Source: Ursus arctos (lineage: Eukaryota; Chordata; Mammalia; Carnivora; Ursidae). Taken from it: DNA of 64,000 nucleotides. Below the pieces are notes generated by a model. It saw only the letters and a program-made list of their open reading frames with translations. It made no database searches and was not told where the DNA came from. Position numbers and translations under genes: made by a program. Location: NCBI RefSeq assembly GCF_023065955.2, contig NW_026622841.1, positions 20,271,501 through 20,335,500 on the forward strand, in the 5' to 3' direction. Below, piece by piece: positions 33,595 through 43,989 of this stretch (position 1 is the stretch's first letter; every line of letters starts with the position of its first letter).

Positions 33595-34650
33595 CAGATC
33601 AGCACCAGCTGTCCCCCAGAGAGGCCCTCATATGGCAGCAGGGTCCCTGAGGTCTCCCACTGAGTAGGGCAGGTCATTGACACCCCTCAGGCTTTTGTCA
33701 TGTGAGGGTGTCTTTGGACTTCCCAGGCAGGGAATGTTACCTATCAGTGTTCTTGAGAGCAAGTGGAAGCTTTCCCAAAGAGTTTACCTTAAAGAGGAAG
33801 AGAGACATCTGCAGTCTGCTCATGAGTCCTTGAAAAGTGGCCTGCCTGTCATGTTTACCTATCTCTTCATTCACCGTTCTAAGCTTTTCATGTACTAAAG
33901 TGTAGCTGAGTGCAGTAATAGTTGTTAGTGTCATATAATCAGAGGCATGGTTTTGACAGGGAACATTCCATACCTGTCTTTGATTACTTGGGTTAGCTTA
34001 ACCTCAATTAAGGAAATGGAGCATTCACCTGATGAATTCAAGGTGGGCAGATGGAGCTGACACAGCTGTCTGGGATGCCAGGTGGAGGGAGGGACTTTAG
34101 ACCCAAGTGAGAACAACATCTTCTCAGTTAGCAAATGTGCCATCTGCTCCTCTATGATTGTTTTTAAAAGGAGGCACTTTAACTCTTTCAGGGAACAGCT
34201 TTCCAGGAGAGCCGCTGGTATTCAAGTCACCTGAAGGAATGTGAGCGGGTTTCAAGGGAGCAGTGTATTCCCTTTTCACTGACATGAGCAGGAAAAGAAC
34301 ATGGAGCAGCGTGTGTGCACCTGGAACAGGATCAAGACTCACTTGACACCTGTGAAGAGGCCAGTAAAAGTAAGAGTTGTCTCATTTTTGATGGGAAGCT
34401 AAGATAGCCAAGCCAAAGACCTGGTCTGTGTGATATAAAACCGAATGCTGGCGAGGGAGGGACACACAACCAGGTGGTTTCAGTTAATTCTGGAGAATCT
34501 TCACGAACAAATGGTAGTACAGTTTTCATTTCGCTCTGTTGCTGTGTGTTGCTGCTCAGCCATTTGGAGTGGAATTTTCCACCTGAACCAATAGATTAAC
34601 ACATGTTTATTCAGCTAATCCGTTGTGCTTTTTTGTGTCACCTGCCATTC
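33595..34650. other. Repeat-poor sequence, nothing recognised
   Basis: About 1 kb of moderate GC without a named repeat. Several open frames of 65 to 73 codons occur on both strands, none with a recognisable motif. Confidence 0.45.
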
Positions 34651-34654
34651 CTTT

Positions 34655-34835
34655 CAGCAAACTGTTTGTGTATTTAAATAAACCTTTGTGTTAGGTACTA
34701 TTAAAGACACAAGGGCAAATAAGATAAAGCTCCTCTGTGTCACGTGTTTTGCCTGGTGGAGGAATCAGACACATGCATAAATAATTCTCACATAAAATGA
34801 GATTTTGGCAGTTTCTGAGAGCTCCTTCTCTGTGT
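34655..34835 (-). mobile_element. L2 LINE fragment, antisense
   Basis: TTGTGTTAGGTACTATTAAA, GACACAAGGGCAAATAAGAT and GAGGAATCAGACACATGCAT resemble the antisense L2 3' end. Confidence 0.55.
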
Positions 34836-35850
34836 GCTTTGGTGTTGTCTGAATCCGGGCTAAAGAGTGAGATGGGAACTCCATCCTTTTCTGATTGAAT
34901 TTATTCCTGCCACTCCATCTCAAATTCTTTAACAGACTTCAACTTATCTAAGTCCCAAGTTCCCTGCTTTAACAGCTAGAATAGAAAAAAGGTAAGTTCT
35001 GGAGGTGGGGGAGGGAGGGACAAATTGGGAAGAGGGATAAGGAAAGCTGCATGTATAGAAAGACTAGCTGATATAAGAAAAGGGGTCTTAAAGTCATTTA
35101 GTCCTCAGGTTGATTCTGAGGAAACAAAGATGGTTGTGCTGTGGGGGAGACACACAGGGTGAGTTGGAGGGCATGTGACCCAGAGAGGTGGTGCATTATG
35201 GGAACGAGGAGCGGGACTCTGATTAGTTCTCTGTCTTGGGCGGGGCGGGGGAGCTGGCTGCTATTAATCCCTCTTTCCACTTACTGGTTTACAGAGGAGT
35301 GTGGAACTGACCAATATATGCACTTGAGTCTGATGAGTGCTCTTTTGAAATTTTGGAATCTCGTGGCAAGTCGGTGAAGGGGTGGGCATGGCGGTCCTGT
35401 TCCTTAAGGACCGCTGCTGGTGGGAAGCACAGGAACACTGTGCCATAAAGAATTCTCCTGCCAGTCTTTCTTCCCTGTGAATGATTTCCTGTTCTGTTCA
35501 TACAATACTTACATTTGCGCCTTGTTTGCTGTGTTTGTTTTCTGCTGCCGTGGGTGGTATTTCCTGTGCTTTGGTCATGGAGGTGGTTTTTAAAAACTTG
35601 TTCCTGTGGTCAGACTGAAGTCTGAGCTGAAAATGAATCTTCCTTTTGGCAGAAATACCTTCTATGTAGCACTTTTCCATCATCCTCTTGTTGACAACCA
35701 ATCCAGAGTTTGCTGTTTATCCTGTTCTCTTCCTATTTTTATCTGAGCCACATTTGAAAAAGTGAAAATGTTTATATATACAGGAGAAAGACAATAATAG
35801 CAGTAGCCCACACTCACTTTCCTCAGCTGTTATTCCCATGCTTTGTACAC
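34836..35850. other. G-rich, repeat-poor sequence; nothing recognised
   Basis: It contains G-clusters (GGGCGGGGCGGGGG at 35238-35251) but no CpG island. Small overlapping frames on both strands (35098-35701) show no domain. Confidence 0.45.
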
Positions 35851-35854
35851 AATT

Positions 35855-36057
35855 TTTAAAAAAGATTTACTTATTTATTTTGGGGGGGAGGGGGGAGACG
35901 GTGTGCATGGGGTGGGAGGGGCAGAAGGTGAGGGAGAATCCCAGGCAGACTCCTTGCTGAGCTCAGAGCCCAATGTGGGGCTCGATCCCACAACGCTGAG
36001 ATCATGACCTTGGCTGAAATCAAGTCAGATGCTCAACTGACTGAGCTGCCTGGGTGT
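35855..36057 (-). mobile_element. CAN/SINEC SINE (older subfamily), antisense
   Basis: Tail TTTTTAAAAAAGATTTACTT, body CTCAGAGCCCAATGTGGGGC and CTGAGATCATGACCTTGGCT, decayed head CTGAGCTGCCTGGGTG. The usual GA-rich middle has become a G-rich run (35881-35928). No secure TSD is seen. Confidence 0.88.
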
Positions 36058-36418
36058 AGAATTCTTTGATATGGAAAGCTCTGGAGGACAATGGCAACAT
36101 AGACACGACCCATGTGACTGGTTAAGCTGTGGTATACTAGGGTGCATTAGTGTCTCAGGATTGTGTCTCTGGAAACATGGGGCTAGGTCTCTGCCAGCCC
36201 TTGCCTTGCCCACCAGAATGTGACTGATTGATTGTTCTGAGCTGGACACCTGGCCAACAGTGAGGAAATACAAATCTTTCTTTTATAAACTAAAGTTCAT
36301 AATCTAAGAGAGGATTATTGGTTAACAAATGAATAATCTTTACAGCTCCTAGGAGGGTCCTGGAACTTGTTCTGCTGAGGTCCTGGAGGGGAAAGCTGAG
36401 TGAGGAAATGTCTGATGT

Positions 36419-36522
36419 GGAAAGGAGAAAAAGAAGAGGGGAAAAGAGAGAAAAGGAAAAGAAAAAGGAAAAAGAGACCTGAGTTTCTGTTCTGTTTTCT
36501 TCTTTTCTTCCTCTTTCCCCTT
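36419..36522. repeat. Homopurine tract followed by homopyrimidine tract
   Basis: 36419-36477 is nearly all A/G on the plus strand. After an 18-base spacer, 36495-36522 is all C/T. The two parts are loosely self-complementary, so a long imperfect hairpin or triplex is possible. Confidence 0.85.
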
Positions 36523-37539
36523 AGGCCTGTGCCCTCTCTTTTATAGTCTCCTTCCCCCTCCAACCTCTTTACTTCTAGACTAGTTCCTCATCTTTTATCT
36601 TGTGTATATATCTAGCCTCTCTTGGCTTTTCCAGTTTGTCACTTCTGCCCATTATCACCATTATCACCAGCCAGCCCCACTGAAGCAGACTCTTTTCTCA
36701 GAATGGTTTCCTGTCTTCTTTGTTCCTTCGGTGGAGGGGCATCTTCTGCATTCTCTGTAGTGTTAGGGAGACTGTCAGTCATTGGAACCCACCTTTTGCA
36801 GGATGGTCGATGAGAGTAACTCATCCCTCTGGCCAAAGAGTTTGGTTCAGGGATGGATGCGTGACCATTTGACCCAAAGAGAGTGATCAAAGTCTTCCTT
36901 GGGAGTGGTCGTAGAGAAAGAAGTTCTTTTTCCATTGAGGTTGCTAAATTGGGCTAGGGAAAAGCCTGTCATGGCCATTTTCTCTGCCACTTAGGGGGCT
37001 GCTCTGGAACGTAAAGCCAAGAATTAAAAACAGAGCTATGGATGGAAAAGGAGAAATAGCTTAGACTGGATTCCTGGATCTCTACTCATAACTAAAATCT
37101 GTTCAACACCTGAATTTCCCAGATACAGGATCTAAGAAATATCCTTTATGTTTAAGCTAGCGTCCGTTGGGTTTCTGTTATGAACTGATGAGTACCACAA
37201 AGATCAAATGACCAGCCAAGTAGTAGAGCTTTTTAGAAGTTTCCTCAGTTTAACTAGAATTGGTTCTCATTAGTTGCTACCAATGGAATCTCAACCAATA
37301 CTCTAGGAAAGTGATGTATTTGGAGACAACCGCCTAAACTACCATGGCCAGTGCTCTACATTGGCGTTGTCCAAGTCTCAAATACAATCCCATGGGTTGT
37401 TTATAAGGATTGTTTAACTGGCCTCTTGTCCACTCTCATCTTCTTCATTTATATAACTCATTATTTGTGTTAGATATTGCCTGTTAATACCACTATCCCT
37501 GCTCTTCTTTTCCTTTTCTTTGCATTCTGGGGTTAAAAG

Positions 37540-37995
37540 CCTGGAAATTAAATTTCTCAAAGTCCTAATCAGCAGGGTTCCAGTTCGATTCGGCCAATGA
37601 GGGTCACTTTGGTGAGGTCCAGAAGGCTTCTGGAAGGTTCAAGCCAGGCCTCTGTAACATCAGCCAAGGAAAGGCGTGTGGGTGTCAGCAGGTGGCAGAT
37701 GTGAGTTTTTGCGAGTGGTTTTTGGGGTCCTCCTGAAAGGAGGACATCATTGGGTGGCAGCTTCCTGCTGTTTCTAAGCATCTGCCCAAAGACTGACTAC
37801 TGGAGCTATAGGTAGCTGAAATCATGGGCTACCCTCGATTCCTGACTTTTCTGATTTCCAGAAAGCCGGCAGCCCTCCTGACCATTGTCCTTGTAGCCCT
37901 CCCAATGTTTTAGAAGCCTTCAATTTCCTGTGTTTAATCTTTTCTTAATTGAGATACCTAGAGTGTCTTCTGTATTTCTGACCAAGCCCTGACTA
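37540..37995 (+). mobile_element. Possible unnamed LTR-like repeat
   Basis: GGCCAATGAGGGTCACTTTG, GTGGCAGCTTCCTGCTGTTT and GAGATACCTAGAGTGTCTTC recall a common mammalian repeat that I cannot name. The 70-codon minus-strand frame inside is not a credible gene. Confidence 0.35.
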
Positions 37996-38487
37996 CATCA
38001 TTTTATTATCTTGTATTATGATACAAAGACTTGATTACTTGTAGAAAGATCAAGAAAGATCATGTGGTGATGGTCAAAATTATCATCCTTCAACTCTAAA
38101 AATCATGAAACCACTACTGTCTCTTTTACTGCTGGAGTGGAAGTATTTATCAAATCTAATCCACTCTGAAGGGCCTGAGAGGAAATAATCTGCTCCATTA
38201 TCCACTCAGAAGGCTAAGTCTCTTTAGGAGGTAGTATTCTAAGTGTTACTTGTCTGGATGGGAAGAACTCATCATGCATGTCTTCTGAATGCTAGTTGTA
38301 AATGAAGGGGAAAGAGGGCCATTAGCCAAAATTGCAAATTAAAAAGGCAGTGCTCTGGCTTTGGGGATTTGATCGGTCCAAGTGCTTAGAAAAGTGGAAT
38401 CTTCTGGTTTCTCTTTAAGGGCTTTGCTGAATCTTGCCTTTGAATGTCATGAACATGCCATTGCCATCTTTTGGTTATTTCTAGAGT

Positions 38488-38840
38488 GTTTTAATCAGAG
38501 TAAGTTAGGCTATGTTGTGGTTATAAATAACCCCAAAATTTCAGGAGTTTAACTCAATACAGGTTTATTTTTCACTCCTGCTACTGCCGGTCTACCATTG
38601 CCGAGGTAGTTCTCCTGGGCAGCATTTCTTCCAGCAGTGGTGCGGGGATCTAGACTCTTTCAGTGGTGTGATAATGCCACTCTCAAACCTTTACTGTCTC
38701 CACAGAAGGGGTGAGAGAGGGCTGGGATCACACAGAGGGTTCGTTTTCAGGCCTAGATGTGGCAAATACCACTGCAATTTATATTCTGTTGGCTGGATCC
38801 CAGATTTAAGGTCCCAGTCTAACCGCAGGGAGGCCTGGCA
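38488..38840. mobile_element. Unnamed LTR-like repeat (same family as 11455-11900)
   Basis: TAGGCTATGTTGTGGTTATA, ACCCCAAAATTTCAGGAGTT and ACAGGTTTATTTTTCACTCC match the remembered family start. It is truncated or interrupted by the SINE at 38874. Confidence 0.5.
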
Positions 38841-38864
38841 GTGTGGTCTTCCTGTGTTATTAAT

Positions 38865-39118
38865 AAGCATGCAGGGGCGCCTGGGTGGCTCAGTTGTTAA
38901 GCGTCTGCCTTCGGCTCAGGTCATGATCCCAGGGTCCTGGGATGGGGCCCTGCATTGGGCTCCCTGCTCCGCGCGCGGGAAGCCTGCTTCTCCCTCTGCC
39001 TCTGCCCCTCCCCCTACTTTTGCTCTCTCTCTTTCTCTCTGTCTCTTCTCTCTTGCTGTCTCTCTCTCTGTCAAATAAATAAATAAAATCTTGAAAAAAA
39101 AAAAAAAAAAAGCATCCA
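38865..39118 (+). mobile_element. Young CAN/SINEC SINE with intact poly(A) tail
   Basis: The head GGGGCGCCTGGGTGGCTCAG starts at 38874 and is canonical. Next come CTTCGGCTCAGGTCATGATC, a (CT)n-rich middle, (AAAT)n and an 18-base A-run (39094-39111). Near-exact direct repeats AAGCATGCA and AAGCATCCA lie at 38865 and 39110. The A and B box regions of the tRNA-like head are well kept. The 136-codon frame at 38668-39078 is partly SINE and not a gene. Confidence 0.96.
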
Positions 39119-39494
39119 GCTACTGGCGGCTGGATTCTGCCAGAGAGCCGTCCCTTCCATGTTGCATTTTGCTCTCACCTCACAAACCTCAGCATACTTC
39201 AACGTTATTTTCGCTCCTCACAGGGTTCTTTCACTCATACTATTTCCTTTCTCTAGATCAGCTGCATGCACCCTCATTTTTCTTATTTGAATGATGTCAG
39301 AATAAACACAGACCCTGTGTTGGTATGTTGAATCCTATCGATGATAGCAATCAGTGATTTAGGCTCTCTGGTTATCTTCACTGTATTGCGAGAACAGGAA
39401 GGCTCACTCTGCTGCCTCCCGATGAAGCATTTCCTGGTCTCTCCATCCTCAGTATTCTTTTTGACTCTCTAGAACAAGTAGCAGCTGTAGTTCA

Positions 39495-39668
39495 TACTGG
39501 TGGTTCCCAAACTTTATGTGCATCAGTATTACCTCAAAAGCGTATTAAAACAGAAATTGCCAGGCCCTTACCCTAGAGTTTCAGATTTGGTTTGGTATGA
39601 GGTGGGGTCTGAGAATTTGCATTTCTATAAATTCCCAAGTGATGCTGATGTTTTGAGAACCACTGGTG
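39495..39668 (+). mobile_element. MER20 (hAT-Charlie DNA transposon)
   Basis: The start TACTGGTGGTTCCCAAACTT and the end TTTTGAGAACCACTGGTGG form the terminal inverted repeats of MER20. The interior TGAGAATTTGCATTTCTATA and AAGTGATGCTGATG also match. It is about full length (174 bp). Confidence 0.9.
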
Positions 39669-41435
39669 GATACGAAATATTTTAGTGTGAAATTTTGTGT
39701 CATCTCGAATTATTTGCTATTTTTCTCACATTCAGAGCAATGCATTTGTGTACCTACTGTGTGCAAGACCTTATGCCACCTGGTGTTAGAGGTCATCAGT
39801 TATATCTCAAGGATATTGTTCTTATTTTTCGTATCCTGTATCATGTTAGTAGGTATTCAGTATAGTAGGTATACTGATTAATTGATTGGTGTGAACCAGT
39901 ACAGTAGACTTCTACTGTCTCATCTTTTCTTACGACGATGAATGTGTGCAAACATGGCATTTGGGACTGCTTACGAAAACTTGTGATGTCGTCTTTTGAC
40001 CTCTGGGATTGTCTTAATGGGAATAAGGCAGCCTTACTATTATATTAATATTCTAAAGCAATACAATAAACATGGCATGTGACTTGTTCAATTTCATGTC
40101 CTTGGAAATCCTTAGTCAAAGGTATTGCAGAAACATTATAATTAGACCTGGCTCTTACTTAAAAGACATTTGACTTTTCATAGCTATTAATGGAAGTAAG
40201 TTACAAATCCTCCAGAATATGTTTAAGTAACTAGATAAAGAGGCTCTGAGATTTTAATTTTGCCCTAATACTTTAGTGCCCAAGGTGAATTTTACTCCCG
40301 AGTATTGATCCTGTTTTATTTTAATGTTCAGTATGTTTGCCATGGGATATTTTAGCTCCACAAAGGACCCATGAGTTGAAAGTCATGTAATGTTCCATAA
40401 CAATAGCAGCTACCTAGAAACGATGATTGTTCTGGTGATATTTAAAGTTGGATTCAGTTTCCTGAAGAATTTTACAACTAATTTTCTTATATAATATAAA
40501 ATTTGGGCCTAACTTCACTTTAGTAGTAAAAATCAAATCTTATTTGCACTACTGATAGAAGTTGTAAATAATATGAATTTCATGGTCTACAAATTGTTTT
40601 AAGTTTCTTTGAAACATTTTTGTAGATGAGGCAGAAAACTTTATATTTACACAATATAATCATTTTACTTTTATGCCAGAGTAAGTAGCACTGTCCTCTT
40701 TCTCTTTTTTTCTCCCACTAATTTTTTTTTTCCTGTTTAACATGTTCTAACCCATGTTCAAGTTGCAAAAGAATGTTCAAAGTTGTTGGGAACATGCCAT
40801 GGGAAGAAACTTTCTATTTAATTTTCTTTCACTTTTATTTCCAGCTCTATGGAAGAACAGCCTCTGGCTTTTTCTTTAGCACTGCAATTTTTTTCCTTCT
40901 CAAATTGGTACTGCTTTTGATCTTCTAGAGTTCTACAAGGGAATAAATATGCATGTAGATAAAAAGGAGCATACGAATGAAATATATTTAGACCTTCTGA
41001 GACCTTTGACAATATTTGCATAAAGAACTTATTAAAAGTTGAATCACTAGCATTGCCTATACTATTTCGTCAATGGCGGCAACCAGCTTAAAGTATAGAA
41101 AATAGAACAATAAGGGAAAATAACAATTTTTCCTCTCTGAGAGGAAAAAATGAATTCATAGGCATCAATTCTATAGTAAATTAGGGGTAATGATGACTAA
41201 AGTAAGTGGGTAAGCTTTGAAGAGAATACCTTGCTCTTCCAGATTCTAAGTTAGTTTGCATATTTTGAGGCTACATGAATGCTAAGAAAATTGACAGAAG
41301 AGTATGTGTGGATACTTATAGGGGAATATGTTTTAGGATAAATTCTCACTTCTCAGTCTGAGGAAATTCTTGGTTAAATAAAATTAAACTGAGGTTTATA
41401 TTGTAGAGCATTGTCAATATCTGAGTACAGATAGA
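39669..41435. other. AT-rich sequence, nothing recognised
   Basis: 1.8 kb with no named repeat and no exon. The longest frames are about 70 codons without motifs. Confidence 0.5.
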
Positions 41436-41437
41436 AT

Positions 41438-41555
41438 ATCTAGTGTTTCTCAAATTTACTTGATCATGGAACACTTTTACCTCCAAGTACTCAATAATTC
41501 ATGAGATGCTGGCATCTTTAGGTCACAATTCTGGAAATGCTGATCTAAGTTACTG
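41438..41555 (+). mobile_element. hAT-type MER fragment
   Basis: AGTGTTTCTCAAATTTACTT, ATCATGGAACACTTTTACCT and TCTGGAAATGCTGATCTAAG resemble a short non-autonomous hAT element. Confidence 0.5.
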
Positions 41556-41869
41556 TTACTAGGTGAACACGATTCTTAAGAGCCATTATAGTATGTTAAT
41601 GAAACAATCATCCTGAGTATTAAATGATCGAGTAGTGTTGAGAAATATCAAAAAGGATATTTAAGACAAAGTAGAAACTGGTGTACCTTATTTATAACTA
41701 AAAATCATGGTTCTTTGGCGCCTAATGTATCAGGCAAAAGGGTTCTGGCTAATAGTAATTGCTTTTCGAGATTTACCCCCCCACCACCCCAAGAACTTTG
41801 GTTCTTTAGTTTTCTCCTTTCTTTCCATCATCATCAATCTTGTGCTCACTAGAGGTTTACTCCCGTCAT
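41556..41869. other. AT-rich gap, nothing recognised
   Basis: No gene or repeat is named. Confidence 0.4.
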
Positions 41870-42100
41870 CATATACATGAAACATACTGACAATGCCCTT
41901 CCTTGTCACCAGAGCATCCTCCGGCTGCCTCTCCTTTCTATTCCTTTCATAATCAAACTTGTCAAAACACTTGTTTACACAAGCGGACTCAGTTTTCTCA
42001 CCTCCTGTTCACACTCCAATCTAGTTTCCACCTCTACCGCTCTACCAAAACAGCTCTTTTCAAAGTCATCAATGACCAAGGGGGCATGTAGCTTATTGCT
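41870..42100 (+). mobile_element. L2 LINE reverse-transcriptase region, sense
   Basis: ACTCAGTTTTCTCACCTCCT, CACTCCAATCTAGTTTCCAC, TCTACCAAAACAGCTCTTTT and AAAGTCATCAATGACCAAGG match the L2 ORF2 segment coding the early reverse-transcriptase domain. Two overlapping frames (78 and 62 codons) are its remnants. Confidence 0.75.
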
Positions 42101-42178
42101 AATGAGCTGCTGAGAATGAAGGGAGGCACTATTAACAATCCTGAGTGGGTAAGAGTCGTTACCTGCACTACTGTCCTA

Positions 42179-42216
42179 ATGCCTGGGAGTCACTGATGAG
42201 AGCCACTCCCAGGCAT
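42179..42216. repeat. Perfect 12-bp inverted repeat (hairpin)
   Basis: ATGCCTGGGAGT at 42179-42190 and ACTCCCAGGCAT at 42205-42216 are exact reverse complements with a 14-base loop. A few more pairs are possible outside with a bulge. The stem is too short for a confident pre-miRNA call. Confidence 0.9.
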
Positions 42217-42304
42217 GTTAGTCCTTGGAGTTTCTGGGCTGCCTTGCTCAATTCAAGGAAGACTTTGGTTGCTGGCGTTTGTTCTTGGAAGCCTGCGTTA
42301 GGTA

Positions 42305-42740
42305 TGCAGTAGTCCCCCATCGTCTGCCGTTTCTTGTTTTTCTGATTCGGTGACCCACGGTCAGCTGTGGACTAGAAATGGATGATCCCCTTCTGACATA
42401 CTGTCAGAAGGTCAGCAGTAGCCTAACACTGCGTCACAATGTCTGCGTCATTCACCTCACTTCATCTCATCACGTAGGCATTTTATTATCATCATCAGAA
42501 GGGAGAGAGAGCACATTCACATAACTTTTATTACAGTGTATTGTTATAATTGTTCTATTTTTATTATTAGTTCTTATTTTTAATCTCTTACTGTGCTTAA
42601 TTTATAAGTTAAACTTTATTATAGATAAGTATGTATAGGAAAAACAGTATGTATAGGGTTCAGTCCTGTCTGGGGCTTCAGGTATCCACTGGGAGTCTTG
42701 GAATGTACCCCTTCCCACACGAGGCAGGGAATGACTACAG
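42305..42740. mobile_element. Tigger/MER2-type DNA transposon (TcMar)
   Basis: Terminal sequence CAGTAGTCCCCCATCGTCTG is at the left and GGGAATGACTACAG at the right. Interior matches are CTTCATCTCATCACGTAGGC, CATAACTTTTATTACAGTGT and GGTATCCACTGGGAGTCTTG followed by GAATGTACCCC. It is a non-autonomous pogo-like element without transposase. It keeps the internal hairpin CCTTCTGAC-N5-GTCAGAAGG at 42389-42411. Confidence 0.85.
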
Positions 42741-42744
42741 CGTG

Positions 42745-43505
42745 GTGAGTGCAGAAGGCACGTGGGCGGGTATCAACAACATCTGTGATGGCCAAGCAGC
42801 AGGATAAGGCTGGATCATCTTCTGGTATGAATGACTTTAAACTTCTTGCTTTTAGTAAACTCTCATCTGCTCAGCAATCAAGCCACACGGTCTAACTATA
42901 ATCTGGCCAAGGAGGCTCAGTGAATGAATCTGAAGGATTTGGAAGTCCTAAAATTCTTAAACTTGCTTCCATGCCCTTGAATTTAGATAGACGATAGAAT
43001 GGTAAACCCTGACAGGGAGAGAAGTTTATTGTGAGGGTTGAGACAGTGCCAGCATCTGACTGGCTGATGATAATGAAGAATTTAATGCACCAGTTGGCAG
43101 CAATGCCAAGAAACTGGAAAACTCCACAGCTGGGGTCTGTTCCTCAGCCAGCTCCTTAAGCTCAGGATCACCAACACTCTCCTTTTGCAAATAACTCCTT
43201 AAAGGGTTCCCCAGCTTGGGAGATCACAGTCATCCACCGTGACTTCCTAGCTCAGCGTGTCCTACCTTACTGGTTCTTCTGACAGTGCAGTCCGACCTAA
43301 TCTTGTGTTCAGACTGGTAACATTGCCTTGCTGTGGCAAGAAACACTTCAGATGGTTAGGCTTGCCCCTCTTTCCTGGGAGAGAGTGAGGGAGCAGGAAG
43401 GAGAGGGTGAGAGGCATCCTGGGTACACCAGATTCCGCCTGGAGTCATCTTGTTGACACGTCGCTTTCCGAGGCTGCTGTCTAATGTACCGTAGTCAGGA
43501 GCAAG
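42745..43505. other. Sequence without recognised features
   Basis: No exon or named repeat is seen. Confidence 0.45.
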
Positions 43506-43507
43506 CA

Positions 43508-43730
43508 GGTGGCCAAGTGCAGTGGAAAGAGCCTGGACTTTGTGGTTAGAGAGAGTAGGTTTCAATTCTTGCTCTTCACCTTATCCACTCTCCAGTCCTG
43601 GAGAGGTTAGCTCTCTGTACCTCAGATTCTTATCTCTAGTGTGGACATGCTAAGACTTACCTAATAGGTGTGCCAATAATAACAATAATAAAAGTAATAA
43701 AAGTGATGCCTTTTGTCAAAATAAGTGCTC
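43508..43730 (+). mobile_element. MIR SINE
   Basis: GTGCAGTGGAAAGAGCCTGG, ACTTTGTGGTTAGAGAGAGT, TCTGTACCTCAGATTCTTAT and CTTACCTAATAGGTGTGCCA keep MIR order. Confidence 0.75.
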
Positions 43731-43766
43731 TGTGTCTTCCGATCTATCTTGAGAAATAATCAAACC

Positions 43767-43989
43767 AGAAATAGAAGAATTAGGGTGCCAATGGCTCAGT
43801 CATTAGGTGTCCTCTTTCGGCTCAGGTCATGATCCCAGCATCCTGGGATCGAGCCCCACATTGGGTTCCCTGCTCAGTGGGAAGCCTGCTTCTCCCTCTC
43901 CCACTCCTCCTGCTTGTGTTCCCTGTCTTGCTGTCTCTCTTTCTGTCAAAAAATAAATAAAATCTTAAAAAAAAAAAGAAATAGAAGAA
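43767..43989 (+). mobile_element. CAN/SINEC SINE with 13-bp TSD
   Basis: Decayed head TTAGGGTGCCAATGGCTCAG, then CTTTCGGCTCAGGTCATGAT, AAGCCTGCTTCTCCCTCTCC and tail AATAAATAAAATCTTAAAAA. Exact direct repeats AGAAATAGAAGAA lie at 43767-43779 and 43977-43989. Confidence 0.93.

Larger units (their letters stand above)
36058..38485. other. Mostly unrecognised sequence; contains purine and pyrimidine tracts and an LTR-like repeat
   Basis: No gene is recognised. Open frames of 63 to 98 codons near 36315-36935 lie in low-complexity or unmatched sequence. See the separate entries at 36419 and 37540. Confidence 0.45.

Noticed and set aside
35238..35251. CpG-island promoter
   Set aside because: A short G-cluster with two CpGs only; surrounding CpG density is low.
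38874..38950. tRNA gene (tRNA-Lys-like head)
   Set aside because: The A/B-box-like head belongs to a SINE with tail and target-site duplication; it does not fold as a standalone tRNA.
38668..39078. 136-codon plus-strand frame
   Set aside because: Most of it lies in an LTR-like repeat and a young SINE; the C-terminal half is translated SINE.
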